From positions 124,001 to 188,000 of the forward strand of contig NZ_JADIJE010000007.1 of assembly GCF_015278315.1 (NCBI RefSeq): DNA of 64,000 nucleotides, written 5' to 3'. The notes beneath the pieces are model-generated. The model made no database searches. It was not told where the DNA came from and saw only the letters and a list, made by a program, of their open reading frames with translations. Of this stretch, positions 53,836-62,630 are shown piece after piece. A program made the translations under genes and the position numbers. Each line of letters starts with the position of its first letter. Position 1 is the first letter of the stretch. Source of the stretch: Microbacterium ureisolvens (GTDB lineage Bacteria; Actinomycetota; Actinomycetes; Actinomycetales; Microbacteriaceae).

Positions 53836-53870
53836 CGTGCGGGAGGCCGGATGCATCGGCCTCCCGCACG
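53836..53870. terminator. Two-way hairpin after the galactoside operon
   Basis: CGTGCGGGAGGCCG (53836-53849) and CGGCCTCCCGCACG (53857-53870) form a perfect 14-bp stem with a seven-base loop, between the convergent permease and LNPQPLPP-protein genes. Confidence 0.85.
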
Positions 53871-53876
53871 GCACTG

Positions 53877-54359
53877 CTACATCTCCTTGCTGGACGCCTC
53901 CGCGAGGCTCTCCGCCATCCTGACGAACGACGCCTGGGCGTTGCCGCCGGCGAGCCGCGACGCCAGCGACGCGAACGCCACCGCCCCCGTCATCTGCGCG
54001 GCGGCGACATCCCACGGATCCGGCTGCGGGCCTTCGCCGCGCGGACCGGGAAGCGGGATGGGCAGCCGCCGCGGCCAGCCCGTGCCGCACCAGTCGTCCA
54101 GCACCTCCGACACCCAGCCGGGCTGGTCCTCACCGCGCAGGTCGGATTCGAGCACCACCTGGGCGATGTAGCCGGAGAGCTCGGAAGCGGCCAGCAGCCA
54201 CCGGGGCGGGAGCGGCTGCGGATTGAGCGCCACCGCGTCGAACCTGCTCGCGAGGTGCGCGCGATGGCTGTGCGGTGGGAAGACGTCGAAGATCTCGGGA
54301 TTGATGCGCCCCAGCAGGGAGAGCATGCGCGCCGTGCTGCTGATCTCGTTCCAACTCAT
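53877..54359 (-). CDS. LNPQPLPP-motif protein next to an Hcp-like gene
   Basis: A 160-residue soluble protein of unknown function. The conspicuous motif is FDAVALNPQPLPPRWLLAASEL near residues 40-61; the same LNPQPLPP word is found in scattered bacterial hypothetical proteins (recalled from general knowledge). The rest has SSTARMLSLLGRINPEIFDVFPP, a Trp/Pro-rich stretch LDDWCGTGWPRRLPIPLPGPRGEGPQPDPW, and a C-terminal helix MTGAVAFASLASRLAGGNAQASFVRMAESLAEA. No signal peptide. AAGGAG precedes the ATG. It lies 57 bases after the Hcp-like gene on the same strand, so it may be a chaperone, adaptor or cargo for that protein (inference). Confidence 0.75.
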   Translation of the reverse strand: MSWNEISSTARMLSLLGRINPEIFDVFPPHSHRAHLASRFDAVALNPQPLPPRWLLAASELSGYIAQVVLESDLRGEDQPGWVSEVLDDWCGTGWPRRLPIPLPGPRGEGPQPDPWDVAAAQMTGAVAFASLASRLAGGNAQASFVRMAESLAEASSKEM

Positions 54360-54416
54360 CGGTGACTCCTTCTCGGATCGGTGGATGGATTTCCACGTTC
54401 CGTCACGCCGCGCCGG

Positions 54417-54884
54417 TCACCGCTGGACGCGACCGATCGTGACCGAGACCGGGTCGCCCAGAGAACCGTCGGGCAGCGTCGTCTGGTAGGTCAGGATCAC
54501 CGTGGCGAACCCCAGGGTGATCTGCACGGCGGGATCCTCGCCCGAGAAGGCGGTGTTCGCCGACGTCACGACGGCGTCCTGCAGGCGCACCGTCAGATAG
54601 TCGCCGATCATTCCCGCGCGTCGCGCCGAGAGCAGGACCTCATCCAGGCGGATGCCGCGGGCACAGGCGTCGAAGAGGCGCGGCGTCGCCGCATCCACGC
54701 GCAGCGAGATCGCGACATCCGTGAGCGTCGGCTTGCCGACCCGGCCGCCCCCGCCGCCCCCGCCGGCCGGCGCGGCATTCGACACCGCCCAGCTCCAGCT
54801 CAGCACCTCGATGGCGCGGGGGTGGCGATCGTCGGCGACCTCGCCCGGGATCGACGCGATGGTGAGGAACTGCTCATCGGCCAT
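54417..54884 (-). CDS. Hcp-family (type VI secretion tube-like) protein, orphan
   Basis: A 155-residue protein with the Hcp fold signature: FLTIASIPGEVADDRHPRAIEVLSWSWAVSN at the start, a Gly-rich loop of seven Gly, GKPTLTDVAISLRVDAATPRLFDACARG, DEVLLSARRAGMIGDYLTVRLQDAVV, and DGSLGDPVSVTIG near the end. In proteobacteria Hcp rings stack as the inner tube of the type VI system; gram-positive bacteria lack that machine, and no sheath, baseplate or VgrG gene is here. The role may be a tube piece, an exported carrier or a repurposed ring. GGAGG lies seven bases before ATG 54884. The LNPQPLPP gene follows it; an AAA+/vWA pair is divergent. Confidence 0.85.
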   Translation of the reverse strand: MADEQFLTIASIPGEVADDRHPRAIEVLSWSWAVSNAAPAGGGGGGGRVGKPTLTDVAISLRVDAATPRLFDACARGIRLDEVLLSARRAGMIGDYLTVRLQDAVVTSANTAFSGEDPAVQITLGFATVILTYQTTLPDGSLGDPVSVTIGRVQR

Positions 54885-55059
54885 GGCCGGCCTCCCCCCG
54901 TCCGTGCTCCCCGATTCCCCCGGTCGCGCGATCGCTCGCACGACCACCCCAGAGATACTCCCGGCGGGCGGCGGCCGCAAGAGGGTCGGCGGACGACCGC
55001 GGCCGAGGAATTTCCTTGAACCGGCCCCTCCACCCGCCCGACCGGCGTAGCGTGCGGAC

Positions 55060-56448
55060 ATGACGCCTTCTCCCGCGATCACGACGGCCGGCCAGCTGCG
55101 CGCATCGGGTCACACCTATCGGCCGGTGCGCATCGAGCTGCGCGAGAATCTGCTCGCCGCACTCGCCTCCGGCGAAGACCCGTGGCCCGGCATCCACGGG
55201 TTCGACGAGACCGTGATCCCGCAGCTCGAGCGCGCGCTCCTCGCGGGCCACGACATCGTCCTCCTCGGCGAGCGGGGTCAGGGAAAGACCCGGCTCCTCC
55301 GCAGCCTCGTGGGTCTGCTCGACGAATGGACTCCCGTCATCGAGGGGTCGGAGCTCGGCGAGCATCCGTTCCACCCCATCGCCCCGGCATCCGTCCGCCG
55401 CGCCGGCGAGCTGGGAGACGAGCTGCCCGTCGTGTGGCGCCACCGCAGCGAGCGCTACGCCGAGAAGCTCGCGACCCCCGACACGTCGGTGGCCGACCTC
55501 ATCGGCGACGTCGACCCGATCAAGGTCGCCGAGGGGCGCTCGCTCGGCGACCCCGAGACCATCCACTACGGCCTCGTGCCGCGCAGCAACGGCGGCATCG
55601 TCGCGATCAACGAGCTTCCAGATCTCGCCGAGCGCATCCAGGTGTCGCTGCTGAACGTCATGGAGGAGCGTGACATCCAGATCCGCGGCTACGTGCTGCG
55701 CCTCGACCTCGACGTGCTCGTCGTGGCGACCGCGAACCCCGAGGACTACACCAATCGCGGCCGCATCATCACGCCGCTGCAGGACCGCTTCGGCGCCGAG
55801 ATCCGCACGCACTACCCGCAGACGATCGACGAGGAGATCGCCGTCATCCGCCAGGAGGCCGACCTCGTCGCCCTCGTGCCGGCTCACCTTCTCGAGGTGC
55901 TGGCGCGCTTCACGCGCAACCTGCGGGAATCGGATGCCGTCGACCAGCGCGCAGGCGTCTCAGCGAGGTTCGCGATCGCCGGCGCCGAGACGATCGCCGC
56001 CGCTGCCCTGCACCGCGCGACGCGCCAGCACGAGGAGGTCGCCGTCGCCCGGCCGGTGGACCTCGAGACCGCCGTCGACGTGCTCGGCGGAAAGATCGAG
56101 TTCGAGACCGGGGAGGAGGGTCGCGAGCGCGCGATCCTCGAGCACCTGCTGCGCACCGCCGTCGCGGAGACCGCCCGCGCCCACCTGCGAGGCCTCGACA
56201 CTCGAGCGCTCGCCGACGCGATCCACGACGGCGCGAGCGTGATGACGGGCGAACAGGTCCCCGCGGCCGAGGTTCTGACGGCGATGCCGGTGCTCGGCGA
56301 GTCGGATCTGTACGACCAGGTGGCCGAGCGCCTCGACGCCGCGACACCGGGGGAGCGTGCCGGTGCCCTCGAGCTGCTGCTGGAGTCCCTCTACCTCGAG
56401 AAGAAGATCGGCAAAGACAGTGCAGGCGGTGAGACGGTCTATGGCTGA
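55060..56448 (+). CDS. AAA+ ATPase, magnesium-chelatase/MoxR-like
   Basis: A 462-residue AAA+ protein of the helix-2-insert clade (MoxR/Mg-chelatase I). Walker A GERGQGKT is at about 70-77, GLVPRSNGGIVAINELPDL carries Walker B with NE in place of DE, and VVATANPEDYTNRGRIITPLQDRFGAEI has sensor 1 and the arginine-finger region. Such ATPases work with a vWA partner, which follows 159 bases downstream, to remodel or activate other proteins or insert metals. TAGCGT (55048-55053) is six bases before the ATG with no ribosome-binding site. No chelatase H subunit or chlorophyll gene is near, so metal chelation is unlikely. Confidence 0.9.
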   Translation: MTPSPAITTAGQLRASGHTYRPVRIELRENLLAALASGEDPWPGIHGFDETVIPQLERALLAGHDIVLLGERGQGKTRLLRSLVGLLDEWTPVIEGSELGEHPFHPIAPASVRRAGELGDELPVVWRHRSERYAEKLATPDTSVADLIGDVDPIKVAEGRSLGDPETIHYGLVPRSNGGIVAINELPDLAERIQVSLLNVMEERDIQIRGYVLRLDLDVLVVATANPEDYTNRGRIITPLQDRFGAEIRTHYPQTIDEEIAVIRQEADLVALVPAHLLEVLARFTRNLRESDAVDQRAGVSARFAIAGAETIAAAALHRATRQHEEVAVARPVDLETAVDVLGGKIEFETGEEGRERAILEHLLRTAVAETARAHLRGLDTRALADAIHDGASVMTGEQVPAAEVLTAMPVLGESDLYDQVAERLDAATPGERAGALELLLESLYLEKKIGKDSAGGETVYG

Positions 56449-56463
56449 CCCGCACCCCGCCCC

Positions 56464-56569
56464 CCGGTCGCTGAGCCTGTCGTCTCGTCTCAGCCCCCGG
56501 TCGTCGAGCGAGCGAGGACGCTTCGTCTCGGCGGCGCTCGCTCAGCGACCGGCTCCCGAGACGAAGCGC
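56464..56569. repeat. GTCGTTGAGCGAG-family inverted repeats between the AAA+ and vWA genes
   Basis: CCGGTCGCTGAGC (56464-56476) and GCTCAGCGACCGG (56540-56552) are exact inverted copies. Between and after them are CGTCTCGTCT, GGTCGTCGAGCGAGCGAG and GACGCTTCGTCTCG. It is the same family as at 9864 and 17189, but here it stands inside an apparent operon. Confidence 0.75.
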
Positions 56570-56607
56570 CCCGGACCGACGGGCAGCCCGGATGCGAGGC
56601 ATCCGTA

Positions 56608-58650
56608 ATGCCCCGCTCCTTCCACCGCACTCCCGCGCACACATCCCGCTACGGCAGGTACCACGGCGGCGATCCGCTGGCGCCGCCGGTCGAGGTGCAG
56701 TCCGCGCTCGAGGCGATCGGGCAGGACGTGATGTCGGGAACGTCGGCCGAGCGCGCGATGCGCGAGTACCTCCGCCGCGGCGACCGCGACCGGATGGGGC
56801 TCGACGACCTCGCCCGGCGGGTGCGCGAGCGCCGCGCCGAGCTCACGCGGCGCCACCGCCTGGACGGCACGCTCGAGGAGGTCAAGAAGCTGCTCGACCG
56901 GGCGGTGCTCGAAGAGCGCAAGCATCTCGTCCGCGACGTGAATCTCGACGATGACGTCCGTGCCTTCGCCGAGATGCGGCTCGAGAACCTGCCGGCCTCG
57001 ACGGCCGCGGCCGTCACTGACCTCGCCGACTACGACTGGCAGAGCCCGAGCGCCAGGGCCGACTACGACCGCATTCGCGAGCTGCTGGGCCGCGAACTGC
57101 TCGACCAGCGCTTCGCCGGCATGAAGAACGCGCTCGAGAGCGCGACGGATGCCGACCGCCAGGCGATCCGCGACATGCTCGACGATCTCAACGACCTGCT
57201 CGAGAAGCGCCGGATGGGCGAGGACACGCAGGAGGACTTCGACGAGTTCATGCGCAAGCACGGGGACCAGTTCCCCGAGAACCCGCAGAATCTCGGCGAG
57301 CTCCTCGACACGCTCGCCGAACGCTCCGCGGCAGCGCAGCGGATGCTCAACTCGATGACGCCCGGACAGCGCGACGAGCTCCTGAGCCTGGCCGAACAGG
57401 CGTTCGGCTCACCCGACCTCATGCAGTCGCTGTCGCGCCTCGACGAGAATCTGCGCTCGCTCCGGCCCGGCGAGGACTGGACGGGTTCGGCATCCTTCTC
57501 CGGCGATCAGCCGGCGGGTCTCGGCGAGGCGACCGGCATCATGCAGGACCTCTCCGACCTCGATTCGCTGACCGACCAGCTCGGCCAGATGTACCCGGGC
57601 GCGCGCATGGACGACATCGATCTCGACGCGCTCGAGCGCCTCATCGGCGAGGACGCCGCCGTCAGCGCCCGCACCCTGCGCGAGCTGGAGCAGGAGCTGA
57701 GGGACACCGGGATGCTGCAGCGTGCGTCCGACGGTCAGCTCCGGCTCACGCCGCGGGCGATGCGGCAGCTGGGGCGGGCGCTGCTGCGCGACATCGCCAC
57801 GCGGCAGTCCGGTCGCATGGGCCGCCGCGAGACGCGCAACGTCGGCGCCGCGGGCGATCGCACCGGTTCGACCCGCGAGTGGGCGTTCGGCGACACCGAG
57901 CCGTGGGACATTCCGCGGACGGTCTCGAACGCGGTGCTGCGGACGGTGCTCGACGGGGGCGATGTCTCGGGCGGGGTGCGGCTGGACACTCACGACGTCG
58001 AGGTGGTCGAAACCGAGGAGCGCACGCAGGCGGCCGTCGCGCTGCTGGTGGACACGTCGTTCTCGATGGCGATCGACGGACGGTGGGTGCCGATGAAGCG
58101 CACCGCGCTGGCGCTGCATCACCTCATCTCGACGAGGTTCCGCGGCGACAACCTGCAACTGATCGCGTTCGCCCGTCATGCCGAGGTGATCGACATCGAG
58201 CAGCTCACGGCGAAGGACGCCGTGTGGGACAAAGGCACGAATCTGCAGCACGGGCTGCTGCTGGCGCAGCGCCACTTCCGCAAGAATCCGACGGCGCAGC
58301 CGGTGCTGCTGATCGTGACCGACGGCGAGCCCACGTCGCATCTGCGCCCCGACGGGAGCGTGCACTTCGCGTATCCGCCGGACGCCCGCACCGTGGCCGC
58401 CACCGTGCGCGAGCTCGACACCGTGCAGCGACTCGGCGCGCAGACGACGTTCTTCCGCCTGGGCCAGGATCCGGGGCTCGCCCGGTTCATCGACGCCCTC
58501 GCCCGGCGAGCCGGCGGGCACGTGGTGGCGCCGGAGCTCGACGATCTCGGTCGTGCCGTCGTCGACAGCTACCTCGGCGCGCGGCACACCGGCCGCGGCA
58601 CGCCCGAGGACTTCGGCGACATGCTGCGCGGGCGCAGCTGGTGGTGGTGA
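56608..58650 (+). CDS. von Willebrand factor A domain protein, partner of the AAA+ ATPase
   Basis: A 680-residue protein. Residues 1-440 are helical and charged, with many Arg/Asp/Glu-rich segments (EEVKKLLDRAVLEERKHLVRDVN, ATDADRQAIRDMLDDLNDLLEKRRMGED) and a disordered middle. The C-terminal vWA domain starts near 470: AAVALLVDTSFSMAIDGRW has the MIDAS DxSxS with Asp482, and LLIVTDGEPTSHL the second metal loop. It ends in a Trp triplet (GRSWWW), an unusual tail that could be a docking peptide. It pairs with the ATPase upstream, as in MoxR-vWA systems; what they act on is unknown. Confidence 0.88.
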   Translation: MPRSFHRTPAHTSRYGRYHGGDPLAPPVEVQSALEAIGQDVMSGTSAERAMREYLRRGDRDRMGLDDLARRVRERRAELTRRHRLDGTLEEVKKLLDRAVLEERKHLVRDVNLDDDVRAFAEMRLENLPASTAAAVTDLADYDWQSPSARADYDRIRELLGRELLDQRFAGMKNALESATDADRQAIRDMLDDLNDLLEKRRMGEDTQEDFDEFMRKHGDQFPENPQNLGELLDTLAERSAAAQRMLNSMTPGQRDELLSLAEQAFGSPDLMQSLSRLDENLRSLRPGEDWTGSASFSGDQPAGLGEATGIMQDLSDLDSLTDQLGQMYPGARMDDIDLDALERLIGEDAAVSARTLRELEQELRDTGMLQRASDGQLRLTPRAMRQLGRALLRDIATRQSGRMGRRETRNVGAAGDRTGSTREWAFGDTEPWDIPRTVSNAVLRTVLDGGDVSGGVRLDTHDVEVVETEERTQAAVALLVDTSFSMAIDGRWVPMKRTALALHHLISTRFRGDNLQLIAFARHAEVIDIEQLTAKDAVWDKGTNLQHGLLLAQRHFRKNPTAQPVLLIVTDGEPTSHLRPDGSVHFAYPPDARTVAATVRELDTVQRLGAQTTFFRLGQDPGLARFIDALARRAGGHVVAPELDDLGRAVVDSYLGARHTGRGTPEDFGDMLRGRSWWW

Positions 58651-58659
58651 GGAGAGAAC

Positions 58660-58986
58660 ATGACCGAGAACACAGAGGCCGTGGTGGTCGTGACGGTGTT
58701 CAGGCCACGCCCGGAGGCGAGTGGCGATCTCATCGGGGCGCTGCGTGAGATCCTTCCGGACGTGCATCGCGAGGAGGGGTGCCTCCTCTACGCCATCCAC
58801 GACGCCGAAGACGGGACGATCGTGCTGATCGAGAAATGGACCTCGCAAGCGCACCTCGATCGCCACAATGAGGGACCGGTGCTCGCCGAGCTGGACCGCC
58901 GGGTCGATCCGTTCATCGGTGCTCCGACGACGTGGACGACGATGACCCCGCTCCTGGCAGACCTCGGAGCCGCCGCCGCGCTCTGA
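58660..58986 (+). CDS. Antibiotic biosynthesis monooxygenase (ABM) domain protein
   Basis: A 108-residue ferredoxin-like dimeric alpha-beta protein of the ABM/YgiN family. VVVVTVFRPRPEASGDLIGALREILPDVHREEGCLLYAIHDAED and LIEKWTSQAHLDRHNEGPVLAEL are the core signature, including the conserved EGCL and EKW. Members include quinol monooxygenases and haem-degrading enzymes, but many have no known activity. It lies nine bases after the vWA gene with GGAGAG before its ATG, so it is transcribed with it. A strong hairpin follows at 59071. Confidence 0.87.
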   Translation: MTENTEAVVVVTVFRPRPEASGDLIGALREILPDVHREEGCLLYAIHDAEDGTIVLIEKWTSQAHLDRHNEGPVLAELDRRVDPFIGAPTTWTTMTPLLADLGAAAAL

Positions 58987-59070
58987 GCGGTCGGCAGCGA
59001 TGTCTCAGGCCTCGATGCAGACGTCGACGACGGATGCCTCGTCCGCGGCTCGAGCCGTCGCAATGAGGCC

Positions 59071-59098
59071 CGCGGGCTCCTCCGGAGAGGAGCCCGCG
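59071..59098. terminator. Two-way hairpin
   Basis: CGCGGGCTCCT (59071-59081) and AGGAGCCCGCG (59088-59098), perfect 11-bp stem with a six-base loop, between the convergent ABM gene and the 42-residue gene. Confidence 0.75.
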
Positions 59099-59111
59099 TC
59101 GTTCGTCGCCC

Positions 59112-59240
59112 TCACGCGCCCTTGCGTGGCTTGACGAACGCTCGTGACTCCTGGCTCGCGCGCTTCTCGGCGCGCTTCTCCTTCAGCGACGACTGCGCGA
59201 CCTTCTTTCCGTCGCGTCCTCGCGGTGATCTGCCTGACAT
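59112..59240 (-). CDS. Small basic conserved protein, 42 residues
   Basis: The frame encodes a highly basic 42-residue protein: MSGRSPRGRDGKKVAQSSLK, EKRAEKRASQESRAFVKPRK, GA. Lys, Arg, Ser and Ala make up most of it; a helix is likely in the middle. Similar small proteins (SLKEKRAEKR core) occur in relatives as far as I recall. The codon pattern, a clean stop and the convergent terminator before it support a real gene. The basic charge suggests nucleic-acid or ribosome binding, but no function is known. It is divergent from another very small gene at 59378. Confidence 0.65.
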   Translation of the reverse strand: MSGRSPRGRDGKKVAQSSLKEKRAEKRASQESRAFVKPRKGA

Positions 59241-59342
59241 GATGACTCGCTTCCCCTCTTTCGGCTGGCGGGTGAACCCACGACCATAGCCGTCTTGCCG
59301 GCGATGTCAATTCGCGCAGGGCGCTCGGGAAAACCGGCTGAC

Positions 59343-59370
59343 TTGCCTTTTCCAGGGACCCGGCTATGGT
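59343..59370 (+). promoter_or_regulatory. Promoter before the 54-residue gene
   Basis: TTGCCT (59343-59348) and TATGGT (59365-59370) are 16 bases apart. Transcription would start about seven bases on, at or next to ATG 59378, giving a leaderless mRNA. Confidence 0.55.
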
Positions 59371-59377
59371 GATGGCC

Positions 59378-59542
59378 ATGATCACGGTGGCCCACACGCG
59401 CAGCACGGAGCGTCTCGTCGACGCGTCCGTCGTGACGGCCGTGGCCGACATCGCCGGCGCCCGGCACGAGGTGCTCCCGCCCCGGCGGAACGACGCGGAT
59501 GGACTGCTCATGCAGCCCACCCGCCGCGCCGCGCCACCGTGA
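59378..59542 (+). CDS. Small hypothetical protein, 54 residues
   Basis: The frame gives MITVAHTRSTERLVDASVVT, AVADIAGARHEVLPPRRNDA, then DGLLMQPTRRAAPP. A short helix (LVDASVVTAVADIAGA) is followed by a basic, Pro-rich tail. I do not recognise a family. Support comes from a good promoter ending right at the ATG and G/C-rich third positions. In-frame ATGs at 59366 and 59372 lie inside the -10 box, so 59378 is preferred. The TraR/DksA gene follows 81 bases later on the same strand and has its own ribosome-binding site, so the two may be one transcript. Confidence 0.5.
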   Translation: MITVAHTRSTERLVDASVVTAVADIAGARHEVLPPRRNDADGLLMQPTRRAAPP

Positions 59543-59623
59543 GAACCGTCCATCCCACCGGTCTCACCGGACACCCAGCGCGTCGCATCTGCGGCGCGTT
59601 TCTTCGTATCAAGGAGCACATCG

Positions 59624-59938
59624 ATGAAGACCCCCACCACCGACGCCGCTGCTCTCGCCGTCGTGCAGCGCGAGCTCGAGCGCCACCTCGAGGAGCGGCT
59701 CGCCGTCATTCAGGAGCTTCAGCCGTTCGCCCTTCCGAGCGTCGACCCCGTCGCGTACCAGACGTCGGCATCCCACCGGCTGGCGGTCGAGCAGATCACC
59801 GCGGCGTTGAACCGCATCGCCGAGGGCACGTACGGCCGTTGCACCCGGTGCGGTCGCCAGATCGCGCCAGCCCGGCTCGAAGTGCTGCCGCATGCGGCCG
59901 CCTGCATCGAATGTCAGAGCCATGCTGACGCCTCGTAG
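59624..59938 (+). CDS. TraR/DksA-type C4 zinc-finger protein
   Basis: A 104-residue protein with an N-terminal helical pair (LAVVQRELERHLEERLAVIQELQPF) and a C-terminal zinc finger, RCTRCGRQIAPARLEVLPHAAACIEC, with four Cys as C-x2-C and C-x2-C. DksA/TraR proteins enter the RNA polymerase secondary channel and adjust transcription in stress; actinobacterial members of this length are less studied, and the acidic tip residues of true DksA are not obvious. AAGGAG lies seven bases before the ATG. Nearby catalase and small genes suggest a stress setting. Confidence 0.88.
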   Translation: MKTPTTDAAALAVVQRELERHLEERLAVIQELQPFALPSVDPVAYQTSASHRLAVEQITAALNRIAEGTYGRCTRCGRQIAPARLEVLPHAAACIECQSHADAS

Positions 59939-60197
59939 CCGCAAGCCCGTCGACATCCCGTCGCTCCCGCCGGTCGATCACACCCCGGCCGCCCCCGCTG
60001 TGCGCGCACCCCGGGCATCCGCGACCGCCCGGCTGCTGGCGCGTGCGGGTGAGCTCTTCCGGCCGCGAGGCGGCCGGCGCATCGCGCACCGCCGGCTCGT
60101 CGACAAGCGGCCGGGGACCCCCGGTCGCGCGGGCCGCGATGGAGGTGACGCCAGCACGTTCCGGGGTGCGACGGCGCGGTTCGTCGCGCTCGGCTGA
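59922..60197 (+). CDS. Possible small basic protein overlapping the zinc-finger gene
   Basis: An open frame of 91 codons starting at an ATG 17 bases before the end of the TraR/DksA gene. The product is Arg/Pro/Ala-rich (MLTPRSRKPVDIPSLPPVDH, later ARLLARAGELFRPRGGRRIAHR) and matches nothing known to me. The overlap would allow coupled translation, and a Pro-rich lead-in followed by a helix is not impossible for a real protein. However, Arg-rich frames arise easily by chance in this GC-rich DNA. Low confidence. Confidence 0.35.
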   Translation: MLTPRSRKPVDIPSLPPVDHTPAAPAVRAPRASATARLLARAGELFRPRGGRRIAHRRLVDKRPGTPGRAGRDGGDASTFRGATARFVALG

Positions 60198-60369
60198 CGG
60201 CGGGGTGCGCTCGCCGACATGCTGTGCCGGGCGCAGGTGGTGGTGACGTGGAAGTGCCGCTGACGTGAAGGCGAGGGTGTCAGGGCAGCCGAGCCCTGTC
60301 AACCCGGTGCGGCCGTCGCCGACGGGAACGTAGCCTCCCTGGACGACGACGCGCAACGGAGGACATGAC

Positions 60370-62520
<2,151 letters not shown>

Positions 62521-62574
62521 CTCCGCCGCGAGCGCGCGGCCGCGCCCGCAACAACGGCCGCCGACGCAAGACGA

Positions 62575-62618
62575 ACCGAGGGCCGGGCCGACGCCGCAGC
62601 GTCGACCCGGCCCTCGGT
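62575..62618. terminator. Two-way hairpin after katE
   Basis: ACCGAGGGCCGGGCCGACGC and GCGTCGACCCGGCCCTCGGT form a 20-bp stem with one mismatch and a four-base loop, between the convergent katE and polysaccharide lyase genes. Confidence 0.85.
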
Positions 62619-62630
62619 CGTGCGGAAGGC

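Noticed and set aside
54417..54884. A complete type VI secretion locus
   Set aside because: Only the Hcp-like gene is present. No TssB/C sheath, VgrG, ClpV, TssK or membrane complex gene is found in the window.
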